Shown piece after piece: positions 9,641 through 20,548 of a DNA stretch of 38,197 nucleotides. The notes below the pieces were generated by a model that saw only the letters and a program-made list of their open reading frames with translations, searched no databases and was not told the origin of the DNA. This DNA is from Chara braunii (taxonomy: Eukaryota > Streptophyta > Charophyceae > Charales > Characeae). The position numbers were made by a program, and so were the translations under genes. The number at the start of each line of letters is the position of its first letter. Within the stretch, counting starts at the first letter, position 1. The stretch lies in the NCBI GenBank assembly GCA_003427395.1, contig BFEA01000502.1:449342-487538 (forward strand), written 5' to 3'.

Positions 9641-10190
9641 ATTTATGATTGTCGATTCGATCACTCCCGCCGCTTCTCTCTTCTCCTTTCTCTTTTCTCT
9701 CTTCTTCGTTTTCTATTCTCTCTTTGCTTCGCGCTATGATTTCTCTCCCCTTCTTCGTCCTTTCAAGCACAACTCCCAATCACCTTCAAATAACACGGCC
9801 CTCGAAAGTCTCCTTTTCGCCTTTCTTTTCTCTTTTCTTTCTTTCACCTTCTTCTCTCTCCGTTTTTTGTCTCCTTCTTGTCTCTCACTTCACGCTGCTA
9901 CTTCTTGCCTCTGGCGATCTCTACTTGCTTCCCAATACTCTCTTTTTTCTTTTCTTTTTTTTCTCGCTCGTTTTTTTGCTCCTTTTTGCTTTCTGCTTTT
10001 CGACGCTCGGGCTCTTGCACGCTTATATCACACTCGTATGCACACTCGCATGCACGCTTGTATGCACACTTGTATATACCCTTGTATGCACGATGAACAC
10101 AGACAGAGATTTGTCCTCGCACAGGTTTTCTTGCTCACATATCTTCGCACAGGTTTTCTTGCTCGCATACTAACCTTTTATAGTATGTAT
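9640..10190. repeat. Pyrimidine-rich tract with two short tandem arrays
   Basis: The plus strand is T/C-rich (TTTTCTCTTC type), which makes spurious Ser/Phe-rich reading frames. From 10028 to 10095 a CACTCGTATGCA-like 10-12-mer is repeated about six times. From 10113 to 10172 CTCGCACAGGTTTTCTTGCTCRCATA is duplicated at about a 33-bp period. Confidence 0.75.
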
Positions 10191-10457
10191 GATGAGTATT
10201 AAATCACACATGATATAAGAAAATAGAATAATAATTAATAAAATTTTTCAAAAAGAAATAATTAATATTTTTTTTTTTAAATAAGGTTAGAAAAAAAAGG
10301 GATAACGAGCAAAAAGCACGACGATTATCGACATATGATCAAAGACGTAGATGTATAGAGGAAAGAATGAAGACCCGACAAGACAGGGGGGCAATATTTA
10401 AGATGGGAAGAGGGAAAAAAAGTAAGGAAAACAAACCCACGCAGTGTCTGACAATAA

Positions 10458-11060
10458 AGGGGTGCATCCATGTTGCCCCTTGTCGTAATTGATAGTGGTC
10501 AGCGAGAAAGGTCCAGTTAGAAGTGCAAAATACAGAGGGGGGCATGCATGTTGCCCCTTATCGTAATCGATCATGCTCAGCAAGAAAGGCTCACTTAGAA
10601 CTGCAGAATACAGAAAACCAAAGGGTCGCATAATACAAAAAAATACAAAAAAAAAAAAGAATATGAAGCATTTTTTTGTCAGTAGTACAGAAAACCAAGG
10701 GGTCGCATAATACAAAAAAATACAAAAAAAAAAAAAGAATATGAAGCATTTTTTTGCCAGTAGTTTTGCCTGCCATCTATTTTCCTTGTCCGATCGTCAA
10801 GTGACCATTTGTTTCTCTTATCCCGTGCACTTGATTTGACAATTTTTCTCTTCTCTATTTCCCTCGTCCCATGGAGACAATGACAGCAATGTCTATGATG
10901 TGCTCTGATATCGATATACCGAATCCCGAAACAGAAAAACGGAGAGAAAAAAAATTATCTCTTCTCTATTTCCCTCGTCCCGTGGAGTGACAATGACAGC
11001 AATGTCTACAATGTGTTTTGATATCGATACAGAGAATCCCGAAACAAAAAAACAAAAAAA
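10458..11060. repeat. Three successive tandem duplications
   Basis: Pair 1 (about 10458 and 10541): GGGGYGCATSCATGTTGCCCC with TATCGTAATYGAT. Pair 2 (10610-10685 and 10687-10763, period 77): ACAGAAAACCAARGGGTCGC with two poly(A) runs and GAATATGAAGCATTTTTTTG. Pair 3 (from 10848 and 10959, period 111): CTCTTCTCTATTTCCCTCGT with TGACAGCAATGTCTA and ATATCGAT. Three different adjacent units have been duplicated once each. Confidence 0.85.
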
Positions 11061-11069
11061 TAAATAAAT

Positions 11070-11690
11070 AAAATCAACTTCCGTCGCCTTAGTGTCTATC
11101 AAAAATTCACAGTACTATATATCACGATACAATACAAATCACAAGCCTATGCGTACAACGACAACTTCGTTAAAAAAATAAATAAATAAATAAAATTATA
11201 GGCTACCATAGTGGCTCGGGGTCACTTGCCCGGTCGGGCCAAAAAAATAAAGATAAAAAATATATTTTTAAAGTTTAATTTTTACTTTCAATTTGGTGAA
11301 GAAGTTGCATGTGACCTTGACGCAAAAGTTGTTCAGTTTGTTTTTTTGCATAACACAGTTTTTTTTTTTTTTTTTTTTTTTTTTTTCCCTTCTGGGACCT
11401 TCCTTGGTCCTCACAGGGCTTGCTACCCGGGACCTGGGCGGCCCGGCTGGTACGCTAGATTAAAAAAAATAATTAAAAAAAAAAAAACAAACAAACGATG
11501 AAAATCATCCAAAAGCCCCATGGAAACCCCCCTCTTCGATACAAAATAAATAACAAATGTTAAAAANTTAAAAAAAAAAAAAAAAAAAAAAAAAAGGTCA
11601 ATCTCATCGAAAAACCCCATCGAAAAGTTTGTCTTCGATACAAAATAAATCTACTCCCGAAAACGAGGAGAAAAATGCCTATGCCTATAT
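11070..11690. other. AT-rich, homopolymer-laden region; no gene
   Basis: (TAAA)n at 11171-11195, a T-run of about 28 at 11359-11386 and A-runs at 11477-11487 and 11570-11595 surround GC-richer islands (CTCGGGGTCACTTGCCCGG; GGGACCTGGGCGGCCCGGC). TCGATACAAAATAAAT recurs at about 11537 and 11636, indicating an old duplication. The islands next to long A/T runs resemble truncated retroposons, but no internal promoter is clear. Confidence 0.5.
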
Positions 11691-12425
11691 GCCCATATCG
11701 AACGAAACGATCGTCATGAAAAAACCTACTCAAATACCTAAAAGCCTCGACCCTCTATAGTATTTATAATAAAATAAATAAATAATAATATTATTATTAT
11801 AAAATAAATAAATAATAATATCTATATAGATAACCTATATATAATATATAATAATATATAATAAAATAATAATAAATATTAACCTATACCTATAAATAAT
11901 AAACCTATACATATATGCCTACCTATTTATGCCTATATCGTACTCGATCGAATGAACGATTGAGAAGAAAGAGCCTACTAGAATCGAGTACTCTCTCTAC
12001 TCCCTCGACTCGACCCTTCACAGTATCGTACGTACGTACGCTGCCCTTTCCTTTCGACAATCGCCAATTAGGGGTCTCTATACTATATTAGAAAAATAAA
12101 TAAAATATAATATATATATTGTAAAAAAAAAAAAAAAAAACGAACGATCGAGAATAAAAAGCCTATTCGAATTCGAGTACTCCCTCGACCCTCCACAGTA
12201 TTCCATCGACGAAAAACCCCACCCATAGAAAAGCCCGTCTTCGACAGTAACAGTGACATGACACCAGCATACAAGGCCCCCCCCCAAAAAAGCGGAACGA
12301 TCGAGAAGAAAAAACCTATTCGAATACTAAAAAAAAAAAAAAAAACGGAACGGTCGAGAAGAAAGAGCCTATTCGAATACTCCCTCGACCATCCACAGTA
12401 TTCCCATCGACAAATCGACTAGCAT
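11690..12425. repeat. Diverged array of GAACGATCGAGAAGAAA units
   Basis: Four to five imperfect units contain AACGATCGAGAAGAAA, then GCCTATTCGAAT, CTCCCTCGACC and CCACAGTATTCCATCGAC. They start near 11700, 11950, 12140, 12294 (truncated by an A-run) and 12344. Units are separated by TAA/ATA-rich or poly(A) filler (for example 11760-11930). Length variation is mostly in the homopolymers. Confidence 0.7.
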
Positions 12426-12539
12426 TCAAGTGACACTGCCCCTTTCTTTCTCGAGACTGGTACCAAAAACAGGACCCTTCGTTTCGAGACTGGTATCGCC
12501 AGGCCCGATTCCTGACACCGAATCCCCCCGAATTACACA

Positions 12540-13153
12540 TTTATTATTATTATTTAATAAACTTCGCTAAAAAAAAAAAAAAAAAACCAAAAAAAAAATC
12601 CAAATAGCCAATACCCTACTTGCTATAGCCTATAGCCTATTAGCCTATAGCGCCCTCTCCTCTTTTCCTTCAAACAAAAAAACAAAAAAACACTTCTTCC
12701 ACCCTCCATTCATTCAAACAAAATAGCCAGTAGCCTTAGCCTATTTTAACCTATAGTCTATTTCGATCCCTCGTGTAACAACAACTTTGGCCAAAAAAAG
12801 AAAAAAAATTCGAACGCCAAAAGCTCCCTCGATTCGACGACTCTCTGTATACCCCTCCCCTTCAAACAAGTTCCACACTCTTTCGACTCTAAGTTCCACA
12901 CTCTCTCGACTCTCTGTATACCCTTCCCCTTCGAACAAACCTCCATATATCCCTTCGCAAACGCTTGCTCTACGAAATAGCCCTCTTCTCTTTTTCTTGA
13001 AAAAAACAAAAAAAAACCATAAGCCTGCACACAAAACTCTACCCTATATGTATGAGTTAACGTCACCACACCGCTCCCGAAATGTGCAAAATGAGAACGA
13101 ACTTCTATCTATAACATGGCCAGATGCAGCGGCAAATCGCAAGATGGCGGTTC

Positions 13154-13187
<34 letters not shown>

Positions 13188-13213
13188 AAGTCGGTTTTTT
13201 GGGCTTTCCCGTT

Positions 13214-13251
<38 letters not shown>

Positions 13252-13640
13252 GGTGGATCGGTTTTTGAGCTTGCCCGGTGCTCTCGACCCTCCGTTGTAT
13301 GCCTTCGGAAAAGCTGTTTGAAACAAAAAAACCTTTCCACACTCCCTCGACTCTCTCTATACCCCTCCCCTTCGAACAAGAACGAACTTCTATCTATAAC
13401 ATGGCCAGATGCAGCGGCAAATCGCAAGATGGCGGTTAATTTTTTTTATTTTTTATTTTTAAGATGGTGATTCGGTGTTTGAGCTTGCCCGGTCCTCTCG
13501 ATATTTTTTTTTTTTTTTTTTTTTTTAAGATGGCAGTTAAGCTGTTCAATATGCCTTCGAAAAAGTTGTTTGAAATTGAATAAAAAAAACCCTTTCCACT
13601 CTCTCTCGACTCTCTCTACACCCCTATGCCTTGCCTTTAC
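12540..13640. repeat. Tandem-like repeats with paired poly(T) runs
   Basis: AACGAACTTCTATCTATAAC followed by ATGGCCAGATGCAGCGGCAA and ATCGCAAGATGGCGGTT is present at 13094-13152 and 13379-13437 (285-bp period). Each copy is followed by T-runs (about 30 and 32 nt at 13155-13186 and 13217-13246 in copy 1), then AAGATGGTGRWTCGG and TTGAGCTTGCCCGGTSCTCTCGA. CTCGACTCTCTGTATACCC is also repeated at about 12838, 12906 and 13345. No protein-like frame persists. Confidence 0.75.
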
Positions 13641-13955
13641 CCCTATGCCTTCGAAAAAGCCCTTTGCCGAAAAAGGAAAACAGGTCGCTGCCCATAAAAA
13701 AACTCGGCCGACCTCATGAAACGACCGATTGAACAAACCCAACAACGACCGGTCCGTCTCCTAGCCGCGATCGCACTCTTCCCGCCTCCCTCCTAAAGCC
13801 AAAAACACCCCCGCCAACCTCAAATGAATCCCACGACATTTCTCGAAAGGGAAAAAAAAACTTGCAGTCAAGGTAAGCGCAGCCTCTGGCTGCGAACAAA
13901 TAAATATTTTTGTTTTTATGCAGAAAGCAAACGAAAAAATATTTGAGAGAAACCA

Positions 13956-14172
13956 CTATACGCTTTCTCTGTGCCGTCTGAGCGTTTCGCGTCGCTTTTT
14001 TGCCCTGTCTTCGTCGTATGCCTGTTCTTCATTACTGTGTTGTTCAGCTTCCGGGCATGGGCGCCACATCATCATTTGTCTTTTGAGTCTTGATCGTCTC
14101 TTCTTGGATTGCCGGTGATATCTTCTGGCCTGTTCTTCTTCTGCGGGTACTTGCCGCTCCGCAGCCAGACTT
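13956..14172 (-). CDS. Candidate charged terminal exon, unrecognised protein
   Basis: A long polypyrimidine stretch (TTTCTGTTTTTGTCTGTTTT then CTTCAG) on the minus strand makes an excellent 3' splice site at 14174-14173. The frame after it encodes about 71 residues to TAG at 13958-13956. They are very rich in Arg, Lys, Glu and Gln (SLAAERQVPAEEEQARRYHR and later DEDRAKKRRETLRRHRES), likely helical or coiled coil. A GTAAGT donor lies about 95 bp upstream (near 14268), but the exon before it is not convincing. The stretch just upstream belongs to the tail of the YVDD reverse transcriptase relic, so this may be part of that element or an unrelated gene. Composition is coding-like; identity is unknown. 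Confidence 0.3.
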
Positions 14173-14303
14173 CTGAAGAAAACAGACAAAAACAGAAAGC
14201 AGGTACTTGACCTCTTCTTCGATTTTGACCACCAAGAATTCCGTATACCCTACTCAGCGGGTACTTACAAACACTTGGAGAAAGAACGAGTTTCAGACCA
14301 GGC

Positions 14304-14403
14304 GATCCTTGGTACCAGTTCTGTCCAAAACACAGAGAAGGCCTACTCTAGTCTACCACTGTCTCCACCACCCTTCGATCCTAGGTACCAGTTTTGTCCA
14401 AAA
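14304..14403. repeat. 73-bp duplication
   Basis: GATCCTWGGTACCAGTTYTG and TCCAAAA occur at 14304 and 14377. The duplicated segment sits in the 3' end of the reverse transcriptase pseudogene. Related GAGACTGGTAYC words appear at about 12454 and 12495. Confidence 0.8.
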
Positions 14404-15003
14404 TCCACCCATCCGCCCGACCATAATGTTGAGTGCTTTCAGGAAGATCTCTGTAGGAAAGTTCAACCCCTTTAATCCTGTGCAGAGTAATTAGTGCAAT
14501 TGGCACAGAGACATCCGAGTTTGTGCTTGCTCGAATACCGTGGAGTGTTCCAACTATGGTTGCAATTTTTTACTCAGCTGACGAAAATGATTCGAAGCAT
14601 CTGGTGATCATGTACTTTTGTTTCATGGGGCCATTCCAAATACTTTCAGCATTCTTAAAATTTTGCATACTCACGATTTCAGTCGGATCTTCAAGCACAA
14701 ATAGTTTGGTTTCGAGGAAATCAACGATATTTATGTCGGTGTCTGTTCTTTCAAGCCTGAGTTTTTTGTGATAGCAGTTTGATATGTTGTCCAGAATACG
14801 GCTTGTTTGTTTTTTTTGTACTGTTTTTCCTTTTTGTGGAACCCAACCAGAACACGATCATCTACGTATCTCTTTCCTGTTATGTACCTGGGATTGTTGC
14901 CTAGTGATTTTCAAAATTTGTTTTATTCATACACACAAACAAGGCAAGCCAATAGGGGACTAGTCTGCCCACCCATCGAGATACCCTCATTTTGTCTCAG
15001 GAT
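14340..15003 (-). pseudogene. Reverse transcriptase pseudogene, YVDD type, 5'-truncated
   Basis: On the minus strand, translation from about 15000 gives LRQNEGISMGGQTSPLLACL, interrupted by TAA and TGA, then RYITGKRYVDDRVLVGFHKK. The YVDD catalytic pair of RT motif C is at 14868-14857, and the GISMGG-TSP segment fits RT motif B. After a frameshift in an A-run near 14812 it continues SRILDNISNCYHKKLRLERT, NIVDFLETKLFV, AESIWNGPMKQKYMI and, past another stop, KIATIVGTLHGIRAST. The last two resemble the region beyond the palm. The motif A half is missing, cut at the poly(A) of the adjacent SINE-like insertion. YVDD plus this organisation differs from the FADD-type LINE next door. It could be Penelope-like or another eukaryotic RT lineage, but no GIY-YIG domain is seen. 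RT identity is firm; clade is not. Confidence 0.7.
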
Positions 15004-15006
15004 TTG

Positions 15007-15330
15007 TTTTTTTTTTTTTTGTTTTTTTTTTTTAACAAATCCCGTGGTGTCAGGTAGGAGTGATGATACGAGCATGCACTCCTACCTGACTTATCGGGGC
15101 TCCATTCTATTGGTGGGGAGCTGCACCTGCTGGAAACCGGGTCCAGCGTCCCATGAGAAACAATGAATGACCGAGGTACAACACAAACTGGGAACCGGGC
15201 CCACCGTCCCTTCTGATCAGTGCCAGTGGGAAATCTGCAACTGAGTGTTGAGTCTTGTGCCTCTTCACGCTGAGAGGGCGCCAGATATACGTATCTTCCT
15301 AGCACTTAATCACACTTGTTATTGAGAAAG
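15007..15330 (-). mobile_element. SINE-like insertion with terminal hairpin and poly(A) tail
   Basis: Read on the minus strand, the segment contains two related blocks (GGGCCCGGTTCCCAGT near 15195 and GGACCCGGTTTCCAGCAGG near 15135), then GCTCCCCACCAATAG, then a perfect 14-bp hairpin (GTCAGGTAGGAGTG, 15062-15049, with 15090-15077). It ends ACCACGGGATTTGTT plus an A-rich tail (15034-15006). It abuts the broken end of the RT pseudogene, so it probably inserted there. The block GGTTTCCAGCAGGTGCAGCT with CCCCACCAATAG recurs at 33463-33520 (plus) and about 35123-35180 (minus), making a dispersed family. No clear A/B box is seen, so 'SINE' means short, tail-bearing and non-coding. The 5' end is uncertain. 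Confidence 0.5.
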
Positions 15331-15949
15331 GCTGACCCCAACATTCACAGACAATGCAAGGGATTTTCCAGATCATTCATACGCATACCACGACCTGGGA
15401 GCTAAGCAAAGGTTCGAGAGAGGGAAGGGATCAGGGAAATCCGACAGAGGCTTTAAGGGTACAGTAGGATCAACATTGCTCCCGTCATTGAAGGCCAGAC
15501 TGTAGTTCCTTGGAATCTCCTCTTGGGCGTTCTCTTTTGTTCCTTCCCACTTCACCCGTCCCAATCTCCCTCGCTGGTCCCCTCCAAGCCAGTTCTGATT
15601 GAATGTTTGGATATGATGCAATATTTATTTTTCTAGTGACAAAAATTGTATTTTTTCCTTAAGGGAATCCCATTTGATAGTGATCTCTGTTTGGATCTGT
15701 TGTCTGATAATAATAGTGAATTCAGGGTCATTTAGGCGAGCACACTCCATTTTATGAGTATACATTCATAACCAGATCACCCACATGACCGCTCGCCTTC
15801 CGATTGTGAATAGGTTCAGAGTGAAAGCATCTTCTTGGTTCGGATTCCAGGAATCTAGGAGGAGGGCCTTCCAATTCCGGGGTCAAGGGAGGGATGTTCT
15901 TAACTGACTCAAAATCCTATCCCATCACCGCCATAGCCAAATTGAGCCT

Positions 15950-18900
15950 GGGCATTGAAAAAAAATGTGTACTTAAGTTCCCGGTATGAATTTGGATGGG
16001 AAGGTTGATTTGCAGAACTTACACCACGGAAGAGCTATTCCTTTTCGTTCCAACCATGTTCTATCGATGATCCAGTCGTTTGTAGGGAGACATCAATGGA
16101 CAATTTGTCATTACAGCGACGCTACTTTAGCTAGTCTGGATTTAATAAAGTGAAACCACTTAATAGAGTGCAATTTTTCTTTACTTATATTTAGATGCCT
16201 CATTCATCGATCTTCTATTTTGTCTCTTAGGTTTATCTTAGGACGAAGCATCCTATAGGTAGACTTCACTGACAGGGTGTGAAGTATCCTTACCTAAGAG
16301 CGCCCTTTACCATGTGAGGAGGACCAGATCCAGCAGACCGGATCTAAAGGGAGATGAGAGATGGGTGTGTCTGGTTTAAAGGGAAGCCAACTTTCCTTAA
16401 TCATAAGGACCTTGATCCTGAAAACTCTATTTGCTTTGACCCACCCCGTGTACTCTTGTGATCTTGCCTTCAGGAAACCATCCTCCCCTGGATCAAAGAT
16501 AGATATAAGAATATCCCATGTGTTGCAGACTTCAATTACATTTCTCACTATTCTTTGTTGATCGATGATGGATACCCAGTCATTTGGGATAAGTTTCGGT
16601 CAATTTTTCATGATTTTGACCCAGTCTAGAGGAATTATATCAATTCATTGTTCTAAAGCTTTCTTTTGATGATGGCAATATCTTAATCTCTCCTTGAGGG
16701 TCAGCAGATCAATCCAGTCCCTGTTCTCAATATTCCCGATGTCTCTAATGTGTGCGACTCCTTTCTAAATCCATCATTTCCATGGTTAGTCCGAATAGTT
16801 AAGGGTGCACCCTTGAGAACCCCTGATAAATGTATTGTTAAACAATGGTTGTTGGCATACCTCTTCCCATCTCTTAGGAGCTATCTTATTTGGGAAAGGC
16901 AATTTCCTCAAATTTTTAATCAAGTTGATCAAAAATTGGTCTCTGACAATATCTCCGAGTCTCCTGGCTGTTTGTCGGTCAGACAGTTCCAGGGGATGGT
17001 TTTCTAATGTGGTGCTCCTCGGAAGTGGCCAGTAGAGGTTTTCCAACCACATGAGTGAATCCACCTCCTCTGAAGGGGGTGAAGCTAGTCGTCTAATTTG
17101 CTCACATGCCTGTTTACTCCAAGGATTTTGGGGATTGAATAAGAGGGGTTTTAACCATTGAATGGACAGAGTCATACCCTGGGTAGCGGGGTCTAAGATG
17201 CCTAGGTCACCTCTGACTTTGGGTTACATTATAGAAAGTCATGTCACCCTACTAATGACATTTTCACATTCGTGATTTCCTCGCCAGAGAAAGACAGTCA
17301 ATTGTCGTTGAAAAACCTTAATGGTTGTTTTATCCAAGGGCCAGATCGCTGATTTATATCAAATTGAGGCCAATACCACATTGTTAATGGCTAATATCCT
17401 ACCCAGTAACGAGGTATGTTTGTCCCTCCATAGCTCCAATTTTGAATATGCTTGTTGTAAAATCTCAGCATTGTTAGACAAGGGTTTGCCAAGCGCTGAG
17501 AGAGAGATCCCTATGACTCTGATAGGTGTTTCAGGAGGAAACTATTTGATTTCTGGAGGCCTTACTCCTTGATAATGAATCCATCATCCCAACTTTTTAT
17601 TCCCCCAATTTACCTTCATATATGAGAGTTTGCAAAATTCATCCATGATTTTTTTGATTGCTTATAGATTATCTCGAGACACACCAACCATCAGAGAGAG
17701 GACATCAACAAACAGGGAGCAAACAAAAATTGCTTCCTCTGGGATGGATGACTCTTGGATACTCTTAATATCTTTGTCGTGACGGAGAATAGTAGTCAGG
17801 GCTTCCATGATTATTACGAAAAGGAGTGGCGCAATTGGGTCACCTTGCCTCACAGATCTAAGTAGGGCTATAGGGGGAGTCACATTCCCATTAACCATCA
17901 CTCTTGTTGCGTTATTATGCAATATTTTAATCCATCGTTTAAAGTTTGGGTCAAAATTGAATTTTTTTAAGCATTTATCAAGAAAAAAAATAGTCGAGGT
18001 GATCATATGTTTTTTCAAAATCTATAAATATAATAGTCGCGTCGTGCTTAGGTTGACGAGAGAGTTTGACTAACTCATTTATGAGAAGAATATTTAAGCG
18101 ATTTGTTAAGACTTTTGATATGAGTTTGTATACAACAGTGAGGAGTGTGATGGACCGATGATGGACCGATAATTACGAATATTGCATTTATCGCCCTTTT
18201 TATAAAGCAGTGTCAGTATATCTTGCCCTACAAACTCTCTCATCTGTCTAGTCACCCAAACAACCCGATAAAAGTTCATTAAGTCCTGAGAGATGAAGTC
18301 TCAAAAATTTATTAGGCAATTCATCAATACCTGGTGTTTTTTCCTCCTCCATGAGCATTAGGGCAGTCCATACTTCTCCTTTTGTTAGGGGCAACTACAA
18401 TTGATCTCTTTGGGAGGCAGAGAGGGACTTGGACATAGGTTTCAAAAATTCATCTATCTCCATATTACACTGGTTCAGAGGGATGTTACCAAATTCTGAT
18501 AAGAAGAGGTTCTTGAAGAAATCTCTAGCAATCTTGGTACATTCAGTCGTAGAGGTGGTTGGCTCCTCAATTTGATGTTGGGGATAAGCCAGAGTCTCAA
18601 TGATTGTCCTCCCTACTCGGGCTCTAGCCATGGCAAAGAATCTCGCATCCATTCCTCCATCGGTAACAAACTTTTGAAACTTACCTCTAATCCGGACGTC
18701 ATTCCAGCGATATTCCATTTGTGAGAGTAATTAGTTTTCTATTTCTTAAATTTTTTGAGCTACCAATTGATTGTTTTCCTCGTTCTCATTGTCACATCCC
18801 TTGGATTGTAACTGTTGGATGCGCTGATAAATTTTTGTTTCATTGGAATGACGTTCGACTGCCAATACTTTTGAATATTCATTGCATTTACGGCCTAGGA

Positions 18901-19840
18901 AAGCTAGACCATTGTTGAATCACATAATATCATCCTGGATAATGTTTTTTTGTTGTCTTCAGAAAGACCAAACATCCTTTAGGTAGGCTTTGAATCTTTC
19001 GATTTTAAGGTAAAGGTGTGTTTAATTTGTAGTAGTTTTTACCTTGGTCTGTTTTTCTCCAGAAGGAGAGAATAACCACACACATAGCGTGATCAAGTCC
19101 TAACATGGAGTTTATAGGAAATACTTCAACAACTTGAAGAAAACCTTCCAATTCGTCAGAGAGTAGTGTGACTTAGTGATCATTCGAGTTTTATCCTGAT
19201 TCTTTTTAAAGCATGAGAAGGTACGGTAGGTAGGGTTCAATCTTCTGAATGAGTCAAACAGGTGAAATGATTGAGTTAGATTGATAATTCTTACTTCATC
19301 AGCCTCCGCATAGGTCCTTATGCGGCTTTTAAAATCATATTTTTTTAAGCAAAAAATCAACTAGTATTTCGAGCTGTTTAAATCTAGTAGATTTTCAGTC
19401 AGGTTCTCCTCCTAATTTACTATAGGTGACACCCTTCCCTCTTGTTTTTAGTCGGGAAAAAAAAGATGCTCGTTGTTTTTGAATTCATGAAAAATTCACT
19501 TTACAACATTTCTTACGTCTTGTGAGAAATTTTCAAAAACATTTATTTTATGCCGCATGTTCTGGTTTTGACAACGAGGCAATATCTGGTTGTTTTCCCA
19601 TTTACCCCTTGCAATAATTTTTTAAAGTCCTGGTCGACCATCAGATTGAAGTGTTTATGTCTATTTTTTCTGATTATTAGATTCAAAGCTTTGACAAAAG
19701 TTTTTCCTGCAAATCTCATTGGTCTAACAAATGACAGACATATGGGACGCTTTTTCTTCAAATCTTGCTCTTTGTTCATGATAAAAGCATTTTGCAGTCT
19801 TTCATTTTTATCCTACCTCCTAAAATCGAGCAGTCTAAAG
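15950..19840 (-). pseudogene. LINE (L1/Tx1-like) ORF2 relic: endonuclease part, reverse transcriptase, C-terminal zinc motif
   Basis: In order on the minus strand: an endonuclease-like tail (19360-19112) with SFHLFDSFRRLNP and DKTRMI; a linker to RWNDVRIRGKFQKF and DARFFAMARARV (18720-18600), matching the segment before the RT; TKGEVWTALMLMEEEKTPGI with DELPNKF (about 18390-18310); motif A IIFIDFEKTYD (about 18040-18005); LRSVRQGDPIAPLLF (about 17865-17820); and CSLFVDVLSLMVG (about 17720-17680). After the RT come GDLGILDPATQGMTLSIQWL (about 17200-17145) and a C-terminal C-x2-C...H-x4-C motif (WCKFCKSTFP, HIFFQCPGSIWLW, about 16030-15945), as in plant LINEs. Stops and frameshifts break it throughout. 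The FADD pair is FVDV, so one catalytic Asp is lost. The 5' limit and the frame at 19779-19543 are not identified. Confidence 0.85.
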
Positions 19841-20209
19841 CCTGCAGTGCATATGTGCGTTGAGCTGCACGTTCGTAGTGAATCATAAAACCCATTATGA
19901 GACTTTTGAATCCATGCAAAAAGTGGGCGGAGCGTCCTCTGCCTCGCTGCATGCACTAGCACGCAACGCTTTTCTCCAGTCAACTTTGTTACCACAACGA
20001 AGAACAGGGCGAGCCGTCCTCGAACCGCATCGTGACTGATGAGTTTCCATTGAACAACACACTCTCCATAGACCGGTCCTATCTCATAAGATAGAATAGG
20101 AAATAAAGTAGGTTGGTATGTGGTATGATTAAAAAAATGAATTTAACTGAACTTCTGCAAAGTATTCTGTTAAGTATTGAAGTCGAGAAGTGAGTCTGAG
20201 TGAAGATGA

Positions 20210-20548
20210 AACCTCACACGGGGTCTGACAGACCATGAATTTACAGACAACAAATTTCATCTAATCGAGAAGGAAGCAAAGAAACGGGTTGTGGAGTCGG
20301 CGGAAGGGAATCCCAAGTGCAAGAATCGAAATGTAATTGTTATGATGAGGGTATCTGTCCAGGCGACCTTTATTTTTGGGGAAGTGGTGGATGTTGAAGA
20401 TGATGGCAGAAGGTTTGTAGTTAACGAGGCAGTCAATGAAATTATGGAACGTCTGTTAAACCACCAGTACCTCCACATTCTTAGGCCATTAAACCACCAT
20501 TCCCCTCACCGTCCTAAATTTCGGGAGACCAGTAGGACAGGTTCATGA
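20210..20548 (+). CDS. Hypothetical coding segment, 112 codons, no family recognised
   Basis: Open from the TGA at 20207-20209 to TGA at 20546-20548, with no ATG until MM in its middle, so it looks like an exon or a truncated gene. Composition is protein-like: HLIEKEAKKRVVESAEGNPK, NVIVMMRVSVQATFIFGEVV, and DVEDDGRRFVVNEAVNEIME, followed by a His/Pro-rich tail (NHHSPHRPKF). A possible 3' splice site (TTTACAG) precedes it at about 20245. A GTGAGT word at 20190 follows a short frame starting with ATG 20137, but the phases do not join. No signal peptide or membrane segment is seen. Confidence 0.35.
   Translation, partial: NLTRGLTDHEFTDNKFHLIEKEAKKRVVESAEGNPKCKNRNVIVMMRVSVQATFIFGEVVDVEDDGRRFVVNEAVNEIMERLLNHQYLHILRPLNHHSPHRPKFRETSRTGS

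Noticed and set aside
9645-10202. 185- and 174-residue plus-strand frames
   Set aside because: Phe/Ser/Leu-biased translation of a pyrimidine-rich tract, two frames equally open.
15049-15090. tRNA or snoRNA gene at the 14-bp hairpin
   Set aside because: No cloverleaf, no C/D or H/ACA boxes; the hairpin is at the tail end of a dispersed element.
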